Below, one piece after another: positions 18,225 to 26,627 of a stretch of DNA of 64,000 nt. Positions within the stretch are counted from its first letter, which is position 1. Each line of letters starts with the position of its first letter. Source of the stretch: a virus; IMG/VR virus record IMGVR_UViG_3300033571_019687, positions 62,001 through 126,000 of that record; one strand, written 5' to 3'. The notes below the pieces were generated by a model. It worked only from the letters and a program-made list of their open reading frames with translations. It had not been told where the DNA came from and did not search any database. The position numbers and the translations under genes are program-made.

Positions 18225-20663
18225 ATGAAAATAATTAAACGTAACAGTAAAACAGTAAACTTTGACCCATCTAAAATTGATAAGAGGATTAGGGCTGCTG
18301 CCAAAGGATTAAATGTAGATACGGCATCATTGTTTGTCAAAGTTATCACATCATTACCAACAGATGATTTGTCAGTATCTACAAGTCAAATAGATGGTGA
18401 ATTGGCTAGAATAGCCAATTCAATGGTAACAACCCATCCAGATTATGCAAAGTTTGCTGCGAGTATAGCATTAACTTCTTTATATAAAGACACTAATCCG
18501 AGTTTTTATGATTTAACAGTATCTTTAGATGGTAAAAATATTCTACACCCTGAATATATCAATAAAGTTAAATCTATCGGTAAAGAGATTGATAATATCA
18601 TTGATTTAACCAAAGATGAGTTGTATGATTATTTTGCAGTAGAATCGCTTAAACAAGTGTATTTGCTTAAAGACAATACTGGTAAACTAATAGAAAGACC
18701 ACAATACATGTATTTAAGAGTGGCTACATGGCTTGCAGATACTTTAGATGAAATTAAGATTTTGTATAATTATTTGTCAAATCAACAAATATCAGCAGCA
18801 ACACCTATTATGATTAACTCAGGTAAATTTTACCCTCAGTTAATTTCATGTACCTTAATTGAGAATAAAGAGGACTCAAGACGTGGTATTATTGAAACTA
18901 TGGGTGATATTTGTGATTATTCTAGTAATGCTGCTGGTATTGGTTTGTGTGTTTCAAATGTTAGATCAGCTAAAACTAAAATTAAATCAAGTGGTGGTAA
19001 TGCTGGTGGTCTATTAAAATACATTAAGATGGTTAATGAAAATCTAAGGTTCTTTAATCAACAAGGTAGAAGACCGGGCGCTGCTGCAATTTATGTTGAG
19101 CCTTGGCATAAAGATATTTTTGACATTATCCATATTAGAAGTCAGACCGGTAAAGATGAACTTAGAGCGAGAGATACATTTTTGGCATTGTGGTGTCCAT
19201 CTAGGTTCTTTGAGGCTGTTGAAAATGATGCAGATTGGTATTTAATGTGTCCTAAAGATATTGAAGACGCTGGTTTACCTGCTTTACATAAAATTTACGG
19301 TGATGAGTTTAACCGTGTTTATGATAAAGCCATTGAATTAGGGTTAGGTGAAAAAATTAAAGCACAAGATTTATGGAAAGAGATTTATAAAGCGCATACT
19401 GAAACTGGTGTGCCTTATATCTTATCAAAAGATAATGCTAACTATAAGTCTAATCAATCTAATATTGGTCCACTTATAATGTCAAACTTGTGTGCTGAAA
19501 TTTTTGAGGTTGCAACACCAGATGAAACTGCTCAATGTACATTATCTTCTATGGTTCTTAAAAACTTTGTTAAAAAAGATAATAATAAGGTTTATTTTGA
19601 CTTTGAGGAAATGAGAAATGCTGTTAAAACAACAGTAAAAATGCTTAATCGTGCTATTGATATTAATGACTATTCTACTGAAAAAGGTAGAATTGGCGGT
19701 CTTAATCAAAGAGCATTAGCTATTGGTGTACAAGGATTAGCAGACGTATTCTTTATGTTTGATTATGTTTTTGATTCACCGGAAGCAAGGGAGCTAAATA
19801 AAGAGATTTTTGAGAATATTTATTTTGCCGCAATTCAAGGTTCTAATGAATTAGTGATTAATGGTCAATATGAACCATATAAATATTTTAAAGGTTCTCC
19901 TATGTCAGAGGGTAAATTCCAATTTGATTTGTGGGGTTATGATCATTCTAACTTGAAATTAGGTAAAGATAAATGGGACGAGCTTAAATCAAGCGTTATT
20001 AAACATGGTATATGTAATAGTTTGTTTACTGCTGTAATGCCAGTTGCATCATCTGCTAAAATTACTGGTTCTAATGAAATGGTTGAACCACAGTTTAGTA
20101 ATGTATATAATAGAAAAGTTATTGGTGGTGAATTTACAATTGTATCTAAATATGTCATTGATGATTTATCAGCATTAGGTATTTGGAATCAACATGTTAA
20201 AGATACTCTTATTATCAATAAGGGTGATATTTCTAAATTACCTTATGAGCAATATCTTGATTTGAGTAATCAATTTATTGTGGATAAAGTTAATCATTTG
20301 ATTGATAAGTATAGAACTATTTGGAACATTAAACAAAAATCGCTTATTGAGATGGCTGCTGATAGAGGACCATTTGTAGACCAATCACAGTCAATGAATA
20401 TCTATATGGCTAATAATACTATTTCAAAAATGACAAGTGCGTTATTATTAGGACATAAGTTAGGACTTAAAACATTGTGTTACTACTATAAAACACAAGC
20501 TGTTGATAGTACTCCAACATATTTGGCAGTTAAATTATCAGATATGGGAGATAAACCTAAATTTGTTAAAGAGGTAGTAGATGAAAGACATGAATTTAGT
20601 GAAAGTTTATTACCACCTAAACCTGAAAATAGTTATTTTGAATGTGAAGGATGTTCAGCGTAA
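18225..20663 (+). CDS. nrdA: Ribonucleotide reductase large subunit (class Ia)
   Basis: An 812-residue catalytic subunit. An ATP-cone allosteric domain occupies residues 1-90 (KIIKRNSKTVNF at the N-terminus). The active-site redox pair is Cys209 (LISC) and Cys438 (TAQCTLSS). The NLCAE motif gives Asn421, the thiyl-radical Cys423 and Glu425. A Tyr pair of the radical-transfer path is seen in LCYYYKTQ near the C-terminus, and the C-terminal swinging-arm pair is Cys807 and Cys810 (FECEGC). It is a complete enzyme that pairs with NrdB encoded just upstream. A strong terminator begins at its stop codon and separates DNA metabolism from the baseplate operon. Confidence 0.96.
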   Translation: MKIIKRNSKTVNFDPSKIDKRIRAAAKGLNVDTASLFVKVITSLPTDDLSVSTSQIDGELARIANSMVTTHPDYAKFAASIALTSLYKDTNPSFYDLTVSLDGKNILHPEYINKVKSIGKEIDNIIDLTKDELYDYFAVESLKQVYLLKDNTGKLIERPQYMYLRVATWLADTLDEIKILYNYLSNQQISAATPIMINSGKFYPQLISCTLIENKEDSRRGIIETMGDICDYSSNAAGIGLCVSNVRSAKTKIKSSGGNAGGLLKYIKMVNENLRFFNQQGRRPGAAAIYVEPWHKDIFDIIHIRSQTGKDELRARDTFLALWCPSRFFEAVENDADWYLMCPKDIEDAGLPALHKIYGDEFNRVYDKAIELGLGEKIKAQDLWKEIYKAHTETGVPYILSKDNANYKSNQSNIGPLIMSNLCAEIFEVATPDETAQCTLSSMVLKNFVKKDNNKVYFDFEEMRNAVKTTVKMLNRAIDINDYSTEKGRIGGLNQRALAIGVQGLADVFFMFDYVFDSPEARELNKEIFENIYFAAIQGSNELVINGQYEPYKYFKGSPMSEGKFQFDLWGYDHSNLKLGKDKWDELKSSVIKHGICNSLFTAVMPVASSAKITGSNEMVEPQFSNVYNRKVIGGEFTIVSKYVIDDLSALGIWNQHVKDTLIINKGDISKLPYEQYLDLSNQFIVDKVNHLIDKYRTIWNIKQKSLIEMAADRGPFVDQSQSMNIYMANNTISKMTSALLLGHKLGLKTLCYYYKTQAVDSTPTYLAVKLSDMGDKPKFVKEVVDERHEFSESLLPPKPENSYFECEGCSA

Positions 20664-20694
20664 AAAAGGGCCCCAATTGGGGCCTTTCTTTTTT
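20662..20694 (+). terminator. Intrinsic terminator after nrdA
   Basis: The GGCCCCAATTGGGGCC palindrome, flanked by A-rich and T-rich arms (T tract interrupted by one C), makes a strong hairpin starting at the nrdA stop codon. The CTATTTA promoter for gp25 follows 3 nt after the T tract ends. Confidence 0.9.
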
Positions 20695-20697
20695 GTT

Positions 20698-20704
20698 CTA
20701 TTTA
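20698..20704 (+). promoter_or_regulatory. Candidate late promoter (CTATTTA) for the gp25-gp6 operon
   Basis: CTATTTA with 15 nt to the ATG at 20720, followed by ATATAAA and TATTATGAG. It is nearly the same arrangement as at 10407 and is isolated from the upstream unit by the nrdA terminator, so it is a good place for the promoter of the long baseplate operon. Confidence 0.6.
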
Positions 20705-20719
20705 ATATAAATTGGTATT

Positions 20720-21103
20720 ATGAGTGTTAGAAAAACTACATACGGCATATCATTCCCATTTGAGGATTCACAAAATGGTGATTATTTCAAATTGACAACC
20801 TCTCCGATTGAGGAAACTAAAACCATGCTTATACATTATTTTATGACAGATAAAGGATCAAGATATATGTATCCAGAATTTGGTACTAGGCTTAAATATC
20901 TATTATTTGATCAAAATGATGAGATTATGAGACAGGAGGTCACTCAAGAAATATATGATGTTGAAAATTATATCCCTAATGTTAAAATTAAAGGGGTTAA
21001 TTATGAAAAGGATGAAAATAGAAGTACATTAATAGTATCAATAAATTATCTATTCACAGATAATACATTTGAATATAACGACAATATAACAATAGAACTA
21101 TAA
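20720..21103 (+). CDS. Baseplate wedge protein gp25-like
   Basis: A 127-residue member of the gpW/gp25 family, close to T4 gp25 (132 residues). The N-terminus GISFPFEDS, the helix following IEETKTMLIHYFMTDKGSRY, and the PEFGTRLKYLLF segment are characteristic. The C-terminal half has the IPNVKIKGVNY strand and an I.V.INY.F strand pair. In T4, gp25 sits at the baseplate-sheath junction and nucleates sheath assembly. It is the first gene of the outer baseplate operon and precedes the gp6-like gene by 1 nt, the same order as in T4 and P2. Confidence 0.88.
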   Translation: MSVRKTTYGISFPFEDSQNGDYFKLTTSPIEETKTMLIHYFMTDKGSRYMYPEFGTRLKYLLFDQNDEIMRQEVTQEIYDVENYIPNVKIKGVNYEKDENRSTLIVSINYLFTDNTFEYNDNITIEL

Positions 21104-21104
21104 A

Positions 21105-22928
21105 ATGGCAAGAACATTATCTTATGCTGTTAGGGATTTTAAATCACTTAAAGAAGAACAGTATAATTACATAAAAAATTATTACCCAGATCTAATCAAT
21201 AATTTCAATGATGGATCAATAATGTCAGTATTAGCTGATTTAAATGCTGGTATTGCTGATACTTTAAATCATGGTATTGATAGATCCGTTAATGAGGTAT
21301 TTTTATATACTGCTCAAAAAAGGGAATCATTGTATAGATTAGCTGAAACTTATGGGTTAAGCTTACCAAATAAATCAGCAAGCATTGCTATATGTCAGTT
21401 TACAGTTCAAGTACCAGCATTTGGTGACGATGCTGACCCTTCGTATATGCCAATACTTAAAGCAGGTACTCAAGTATTAGGTGGTAATAATAGTTACGAG
21501 TTATTATATGACGTGGATTTTTCCTCACCATTCAATATATCAGGTGTATTAGATAGAACAAAAACTCCTATTACATCAAATGGGATTATTGTGGCATATA
21601 GATTAACTAAAACGGGTATAGTAATAGCCGGTATTAGCAAAGTATTTACACAGGTTTTTGGTAATGCAGATGTTAAACCGTTTTATTCTCTTATTTTACC
21701 AGATGATAACGTATTATCTGTACAAAGCGTAATAATGAAGCCCGGCACAAACTTATCATCTCAACCATCTATTAATGATTTTTCAAATGAGAATTATTTG
21801 TGGTATGAAGTTGATGCCTTAGCACAAAAAAGTGTTTTTGTTAGAGATAGAAGTAAAGCCGTTGACAGTAATGGTATTCCAGCAGGTAAGTGGTTAGAGA
21901 CAACTAAACGTTATATCAAAAAATATTTACCAAATAATCAATGTAAAATAACATTTGGTAATCAAACAAATTCAGGATTTGATATTCTTGACGATTTTGT
22001 TGATGGTGGAACATTTGATTTACAGTCGTTATTGAATAATAGTAGTTTAGGTGAAGCACCATTTAAAAATCACACAATGTACATTAGGTATAGAATAGGC
22101 GGTGGTAGTAATAGTAATGTAGGTGTTAATGTTATTAATTCATTTGGTACAAAATATATTGAAATAAATGGTAGTGATGTTAGAACAAACGCCGTTGTTG
22201 AAGGTTCTTTAAGTGTTACAAACGTAACTCCAGCAGTTGGTGGGGGTGAAGAGTTAGATATTGAAGAATTAAGAAATATGATTGCATATAACTTTGCATC
22301 TCAAAAAAGAGCAGTCACATTAAATGATTATAAAGCGTTATTGGTTTCATTACCAAAAGATTTTGGTGCCCCAGCTAAAGTAGGTGTAAGACAAGTAAAC
22401 AATAAAATAGAAGTCAACTTACTATCTTATGATAATGAGGGCAAAATTTCCAATCAAGTAACATCTACTGTAATGGAAAATGTGGGAGCATATTTATCAA
22501 ATTATAGAATGTTAAATGATTACATACTTATTAAACCCGGACAAGTAATTGATTTAGGATTTGAAGTGAGTGTATTGATTGATAATACAACTCAAATAGA
22601 AACTAGTAATAGAATAATTGATCTTATTAATAGTGAGTTTGAAAATTCAAAGATTGATACTGGTAGATCATATAATCTTGGTAGATTAATTAGACTTATA
22701 TCAAACATTGATACCGTACAAAACATTAACTTTATTAAAGTATATAATAAAGTCGGTGGTCAATATAGCAGCAACACGATAAATCAACCTTTAAATAATA
22801 CTACTACAAGGGAAGTAAATACTAGCAATAATATTTTAAAGTGTGAATCTAATCAAATTTTACAAATTAGATATCCACAAAGAGATATTATTGTTAGAAC
22901 AACTACTCTTAGTAATAACTTAATCTAA
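21105..22928 (+). CDS. Baseplate wedge protein gp6/gpJ-like
   Basis: A 607-residue protein similar in length to T4 gp6 (660). The N-terminus (DFKSLKEEQYNYIKNYYPDL, then a FNDGSIMSVLADLNAG segment) and the YTAQKRESLYRLAETYG helix match the gpJ/gp6 family. A central GGGEELDIEELRNMIAYNF segment followed by SQKRAVTLNDYKALL is the conserved gpJ core. In contractile tails this protein forms the dimeric scaffold ring of the wedge. It lies between gp25 and a large unassigned structural gene in one operon. Confidence 0.85.
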   Translation: MARTLSYAVRDFKSLKEEQYNYIKNYYPDLINNFNDGSIMSVLADLNAGIADTLNHGIDRSVNEVFLYTAQKRESLYRLAETYGLSLPNKSASIAICQFTVQVPAFGDDADPSYMPILKAGTQVLGGNNSYELLYDVDFSSPFNISGVLDRTKTPITSNGIIVAYRLTKTGIVIAGISKVFTQVFGNADVKPFYSLILPDDNVLSVQSVIMKPGTNLSSQPSINDFSNENYLWYEVDALAQKSVFVRDRSKAVDSNGIPAGKWLETTKRYIKKYLPNNQCKITFGNQTNSGFDILDDFVDGGTFDLQSLLNNSSLGEAPFKNHTMYIRYRIGGGSNSNVGVNVINSFGTKYIEINGSDVRTNAVVEGSLSVTNVTPAVGGGEELDIEELRNMIAYNFASQKRAVTLNDYKALLVSLPKDFGAPAKVGVRQVNNKIEVNLLSYDNEGKISNQVTSTVMENVGAYLSNYRMLNDYILIKPGQVIDLGFEVSVLIDNTTQIETSNRIIDLINSEFENSKIDTGRSYNLGRLIRLISNIDTVQNINFIKVYNKVGGQYSSNTINQPLNNTTTREVNTSNNILKCESNQILQIRYPQRDIIVRTTTLSNNLI

Positions 22929-22929
22929 T

Positions 22930-25128
22930 ATGGACATAGAAAATATCGTATTAAAGGTAGATGATTTAAATACCGATAATGTCATTAGTTTAAATTTAGA
23001 ACAAGACTTTGATGAACTCAAAGTCTTATCTTTAGCTGTTTCATCTGATGATGTCTATAATCGAGTATCCTCTAATGAAGGTGTAATTGCCGGTAGTATA
23101 AAACTAAAAAATGGTGTTGGTGTGCAAAATGCAAAAGTCAGTGTTTTCATACCTATAACAACTGATGATTTGTTAAGGAACGATATTATCAAATATTACC
23201 CCTTTACAAGCCCTACAGATGCTTTCCCTAATGGTTTGAGACATAATCTACTACCAAGGGTTAGGAACGCTAAAAACGCATCACATAGAGCCGTAGGAAG
23301 CTTTCCTGATGTGAATGATTTTGTTAATTATCCTATATTGGAGGAAGTATATAACAAGTATTATAAATTCACTGCAACGACAAACGAAAATGGTGATTAT
23401 ATGATATTTGGCGTACCGGTTGGCCCACATCAAGTTAGAATGGATTTTGATTTGTTTGATACAAATAGTTTCAATATTAATGCAAGTGATTTAGCTAATC
23501 AGTTATCTGGTGGTGAGACAATAAATTCAATAAAGTCTTTCATATCTGCAAATATATCTGGTTCAACATTAGATGATGTATCAAATATACCGGGATTCAT
23601 TTATACCGGAAATGGTGATTATGAGGTAGAAGTCAATGTTGATATTGATAAGATGCCAAATATATTTACAGAGGTTAAACAATTAAATGTCTTACCTTTT
23701 TGGGGTGATAATAATAACGTAGGTATTACTGAATGTAATTTTACTATTGATTATACTTTTATTCCAACTGCAACATTTTTCGGTTTTATAGGATCATCCC
23801 CTGAATACATAGGTTACAATTTTGATGGTTCATATTTTACCATTAATAACGACTCAGGATTGGACGAAAATTCTGTTATAGAAGCAAATAGTGTTTATGG
23901 TGAAACTAAAGATGGTAGAATAGCCGGTGGGTTTTATCCTGTTCAGGAATTAGAAGTGGTGATTTATAAAATGGATGATACTAATACTGTTGGTACAAGA
24001 AAAAGAATTGGTACATATAGATTTCCAAAATCTAGTGGAGTATTCAAGATTAATTTACCAATGTATAGTGATTATTACATGACTAATGAATACGGTGATA
24101 AAATACCTACTGAAAATAAAACATTGGGTGTACCAACTAAAGGTTCATATTGTTTTGAGTTTTACGAGGCGGATAAGATTAATTACGGTACCAGAAGACC
24201 TTGGGGAGGATTTAAACATCAAGTATTATCTGGTGTTAGAATACCTGCCAATAATGAAGGAGACCCTAATATAGGCGGTTGGTTAGGCACTTATTGGGGT
24301 AGTTTTGAATACGACATATTGAATAACAGACGTAAGTTTTATACAATAAAAACTTCATACAAATCACATGGTAATACCATAAATCAGAATGGGTTAAATA
24401 TCCCATATATACCAAAAATTGATACCAATAAATCTGAAAAAGTATTTTGGCAACATCCAGTAAGTAATATAACTGGAGATACGGAAGTAATTGGTTCATG
24501 TTTTTTACCTAGAATTTCTGTTAATACAGCTAGAGGTACTGTAGTTAGAAATGTATTGAGAAATTTTTCTATAATTATTGATGATGTTGTTGATGTAAAT
24601 AGGTTAAAAATTCCGGGGTTAATAGAAGAGATTGTTTATGGTATTGGTAGCGATATAGCAGGCGGATCAAGTACAGTAGGTAAAAATATAGGCCCAGTAT
24701 TTGAAGAATTATTTAATAGCAACGATTTTACTTCTAATAATCTTGATATATATGGCCAATTAGATACTGTTAATTTTGGCGATAATTCAGGTAGTGTTGT
24801 TTATAGGGGTACACCATATTCAAGAGATTTGGCTAAAAGTAAAAATAGTGAGGCTAATTCTTTTAATGTACACCCACCGTATAACAAAGCACTTAATGAT
24901 ACTGTAACAGTTGGATTATTTGTTAATTGTTGTGACTTTAGAAATTATAAAACTGCATTAGAAATAGAAATTGTGGATATTACAAATGATTTACCTGATC
25001 TAATTGCAAATACTGTCTATTCATCTTATGGTAAACAAAATAATATGTATAATGGCAAATACTATTATTTTGGTATGTGGGATGGGGCAAATTCACTAAT
25101 AGACATAGAAAACATCTACTTTAAATAA
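22930..25128 (+). CDS. Baseplate-associated protein with a CnaB/carboxypeptidase-regulatory-like domain
   Basis: A 732-residue protein. Residues about 45-175 resemble a prealbumin-like carboxypeptidase regulatory fold: GVIAGSIKLKNGVGVQNAKV, then VFIPI, and after an inserted loop a TTNENGDYMIFGVPVGPHQV segment, which is the classic T..dG.Y.f..vp.G.y.v pattern. The remainder is beta-rich and Asn/Gly/Tyr-rich and unassigned. Position right after gp6 corresponds to the T4 gene 7/8 region, but I see no direct similarity to those. It shares one base with the next start. A structural wedge or baseplate-periphery role is likely; the CnaB-like domain is moderately supported. Confidence 0.6.
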   Translation: MDIENIVLKVDDLNTDNVISLNLEQDFDELKVLSLAVSSDDVYNRVSSNEGVIAGSIKLKNGVGVQNAKVSVFIPITTDDLLRNDIIKYYPFTSPTDAFPNGLRHNLLPRVRNAKNASHRAVGSFPDVNDFVNYPILEEVYNKYYKFTATTNENGDYMIFGVPVGPHQVRMDFDLFDTNSFNINASDLANQLSGGETINSIKSFISANISGSTLDDVSNIPGFIYTGNGDYEVEVNVDIDKMPNIFTEVKQLNVLPFWGDNNNVGITECNFTIDYTFIPTATFFGFIGSSPEYIGYNFDGSYFTINNDSGLDENSVIEANSVYGETKDGRIAGGFYPVQELEVVIYKMDDTNTVGTRKRIGTYRFPKSSGVFKINLPMYSDYYMTNEYGDKIPTENKTLGVPTKGSYCFEFYEADKINYGTRRPWGGFKHQVLSGVRIPANNEGDPNIGGWLGTYWGSFEYDILNNRRKFYTIKTSYKSHGNTINQNGLNIPYIPKIDTNKSEKVFWQHPVSNITGDTEVIGSCFLPRISVNTARGTVVRNVLRNFSIIIDDVVDVNRLKIPGLIEEIVYGIGSDIAGGSSTVGKNIGPVFEELFNSNDFTSNNLDIYGQLDTVNFGDNSGSVVYRGTPYSRDLAKSKNSEANSFNVHPPYNKALNDTVTVGLFVNCCDFRNYKTALEIEIVDITNDLPDLIANTVYSSYGKQNNMYNGKYYYFGMWDGANSLIDIENIYFK

Positions 25129-26627
25129 TGAAAGAGAGATTAGATAAAACAATAGGTATTAAAAGTGATATATCTCTACCATTAACTGTTGAATCAGCAG
25201 AAAAACGAATGGTAGATGATAAATACTATTATACCATATCTGGTATTCAACAATATCAGTTAGAAAAAAATACCACTAATAATCTTAGATTATATGGTAA
25301 AGTTGATCCTATAATTAATACAAACCCCGTTATTTTACTTAATAATAACATATATTCATCTATCAATATTGATAAAACCAAATTGTCTTTTAATAAAGAT
25401 AATTGGTCAATTGTTGTATTGGTTGAAACAGGTGAAGAACTTTATGTAAAAACAGCGAATAATGAATTTGATTTAAGAAAGGGTATTCCAGCAAAGATTG
25501 CGTATGAGTTAAATATAGATACACCTAATAGGTTATGTTTTAAACCCTTATTTGAATGTGATGTTGAATTTGGCGATACGCTTTATGTGACAAATGCAAC
25601 AAATAGCGAAATATCATCTGGATTATATGTGGTTGATGAATATACAAATGGTATTGTGTATTTAAGAGATACAAGGCCTGCTATACAAAGCGTAACAGGT
25701 TATACGGTTACAGATACATTGATAGGTAATGTAGGTTTTAAGAATAGTGAATTATCTGCATTATATGAAGATAGACCAAATGTTATTAAACTACTTAAAC
25801 CAGATCTAAATTTCAGAAAAGTTAAAAATGGTGAGTTAATACAGTATTATTTTAAACAATTAGAAGTCATAGATATAATACCTGATTATGATATATGTTC
25901 ATTTAGTAAAAATTGTTTCAATTCAGAAATTTATAATTTTGTAAATGATATAGATACTAATATTGAGAACTTATTGAATCATAAAGGTTATCCGATAACA
26001 AATATTGTTATTGGTATTATGTATAATGGCGGCATAAAATCTAATTTAAGTGAGTTTATTGAAAGTACTAGTAGTGATTATATAGAAAATACTAATGGTG
26101 TATATATAGGTCAGAAATACATACATTCAATATGTTCTTGGTCTGTATTAGAACAAGTTGAAACTGAACTTACCACTTTAAAACACTGTTTTATGTTGGG
26201 TGATGTATTATATCATTATAACCCATTTTACATAAAACAACTTAGATTATTGGGTGAATTGCAGACCACTAGTAATCAGGAACTAACACCATATTATGCA
26301 ACATTACTTAATGATGGTAGATATATATGGAGAGATGTTAAAGATTATGCTTATGTTGATCCATTAACGGCAGCAAACGTAGATTATCCATTCATTAACA
26401 ACGCTTTATATGTTTACAATGATATAAGGTTTATCGTTAATGTAGAAAAGAGATATACTAAACTAAATACTAATGATGATAATGATTTAGTTAATATTAG
26501 AAATGTGCCTACAAGAATTAATCAATCATATATATTTAATTTTAGAGATTATATAAATGGTCTATTTGATAATACAGGACTGTTTACTGATGATAACTTT
26601 AGTGAATACAAGCGAGTAAAATGTTAA
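25128..26627 (+). CDS. Structural protein of unknown function (baseplate operon)
   Basis: A 499-residue protein, beta-rich in the first 200 residues (VVLVETGEELYVKT, then GLYVVDEYTNGIVYLRD), then more helical with several Cys residues between about 260 and 360. No enzyme motif, signal peptide or membrane segment is visible. It overlaps the preceding gene by 1 nt and the next by 7 nt, so it is co-translated with other baseplate genes. By position it is a candidate wedge component; function is not assigned. Confidence 0.6.
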   Translation: MKERLDKTIGIKSDISLPLTVESAEKRMVDDKYYYTISGIQQYQLEKNTTNNLRLYGKVDPIINTNPVILLNNNIYSSINIDKTKLSFNKDNWSIVVLVETGEELYVKTANNEFDLRKGIPAKIAYELNIDTPNRLCFKPLFECDVEFGDTLYVTNATNSEISSGLYVVDEYTNGIVYLRDTRPAIQSVTGYTVTDTLIGNVGFKNSELSALYEDRPNVIKLLKPDLNFRKVKNGELIQYYFKQLEVIDIIPDYDICSFSKNCFNSEIYNFVNDIDTNIENLLNHKGYPITNIVIGIMYNGGIKSNLSEFIESTSSDYIENTNGVYIGQKYIHSICSWSVLEQVETELTTLKHCFMLGDVLYHYNPFYIKQLRLLGELQTTSNQELTPYYATLLNDGRYIWRDVKDYAYVDPLTAANVDYPFINNALYVYNDIRFIVNVEKRYTKLNTNDDNDLVNIRNVPTRINQSYIFNFRDYINGLFDNTGLFTDDNFSEYKRVKC

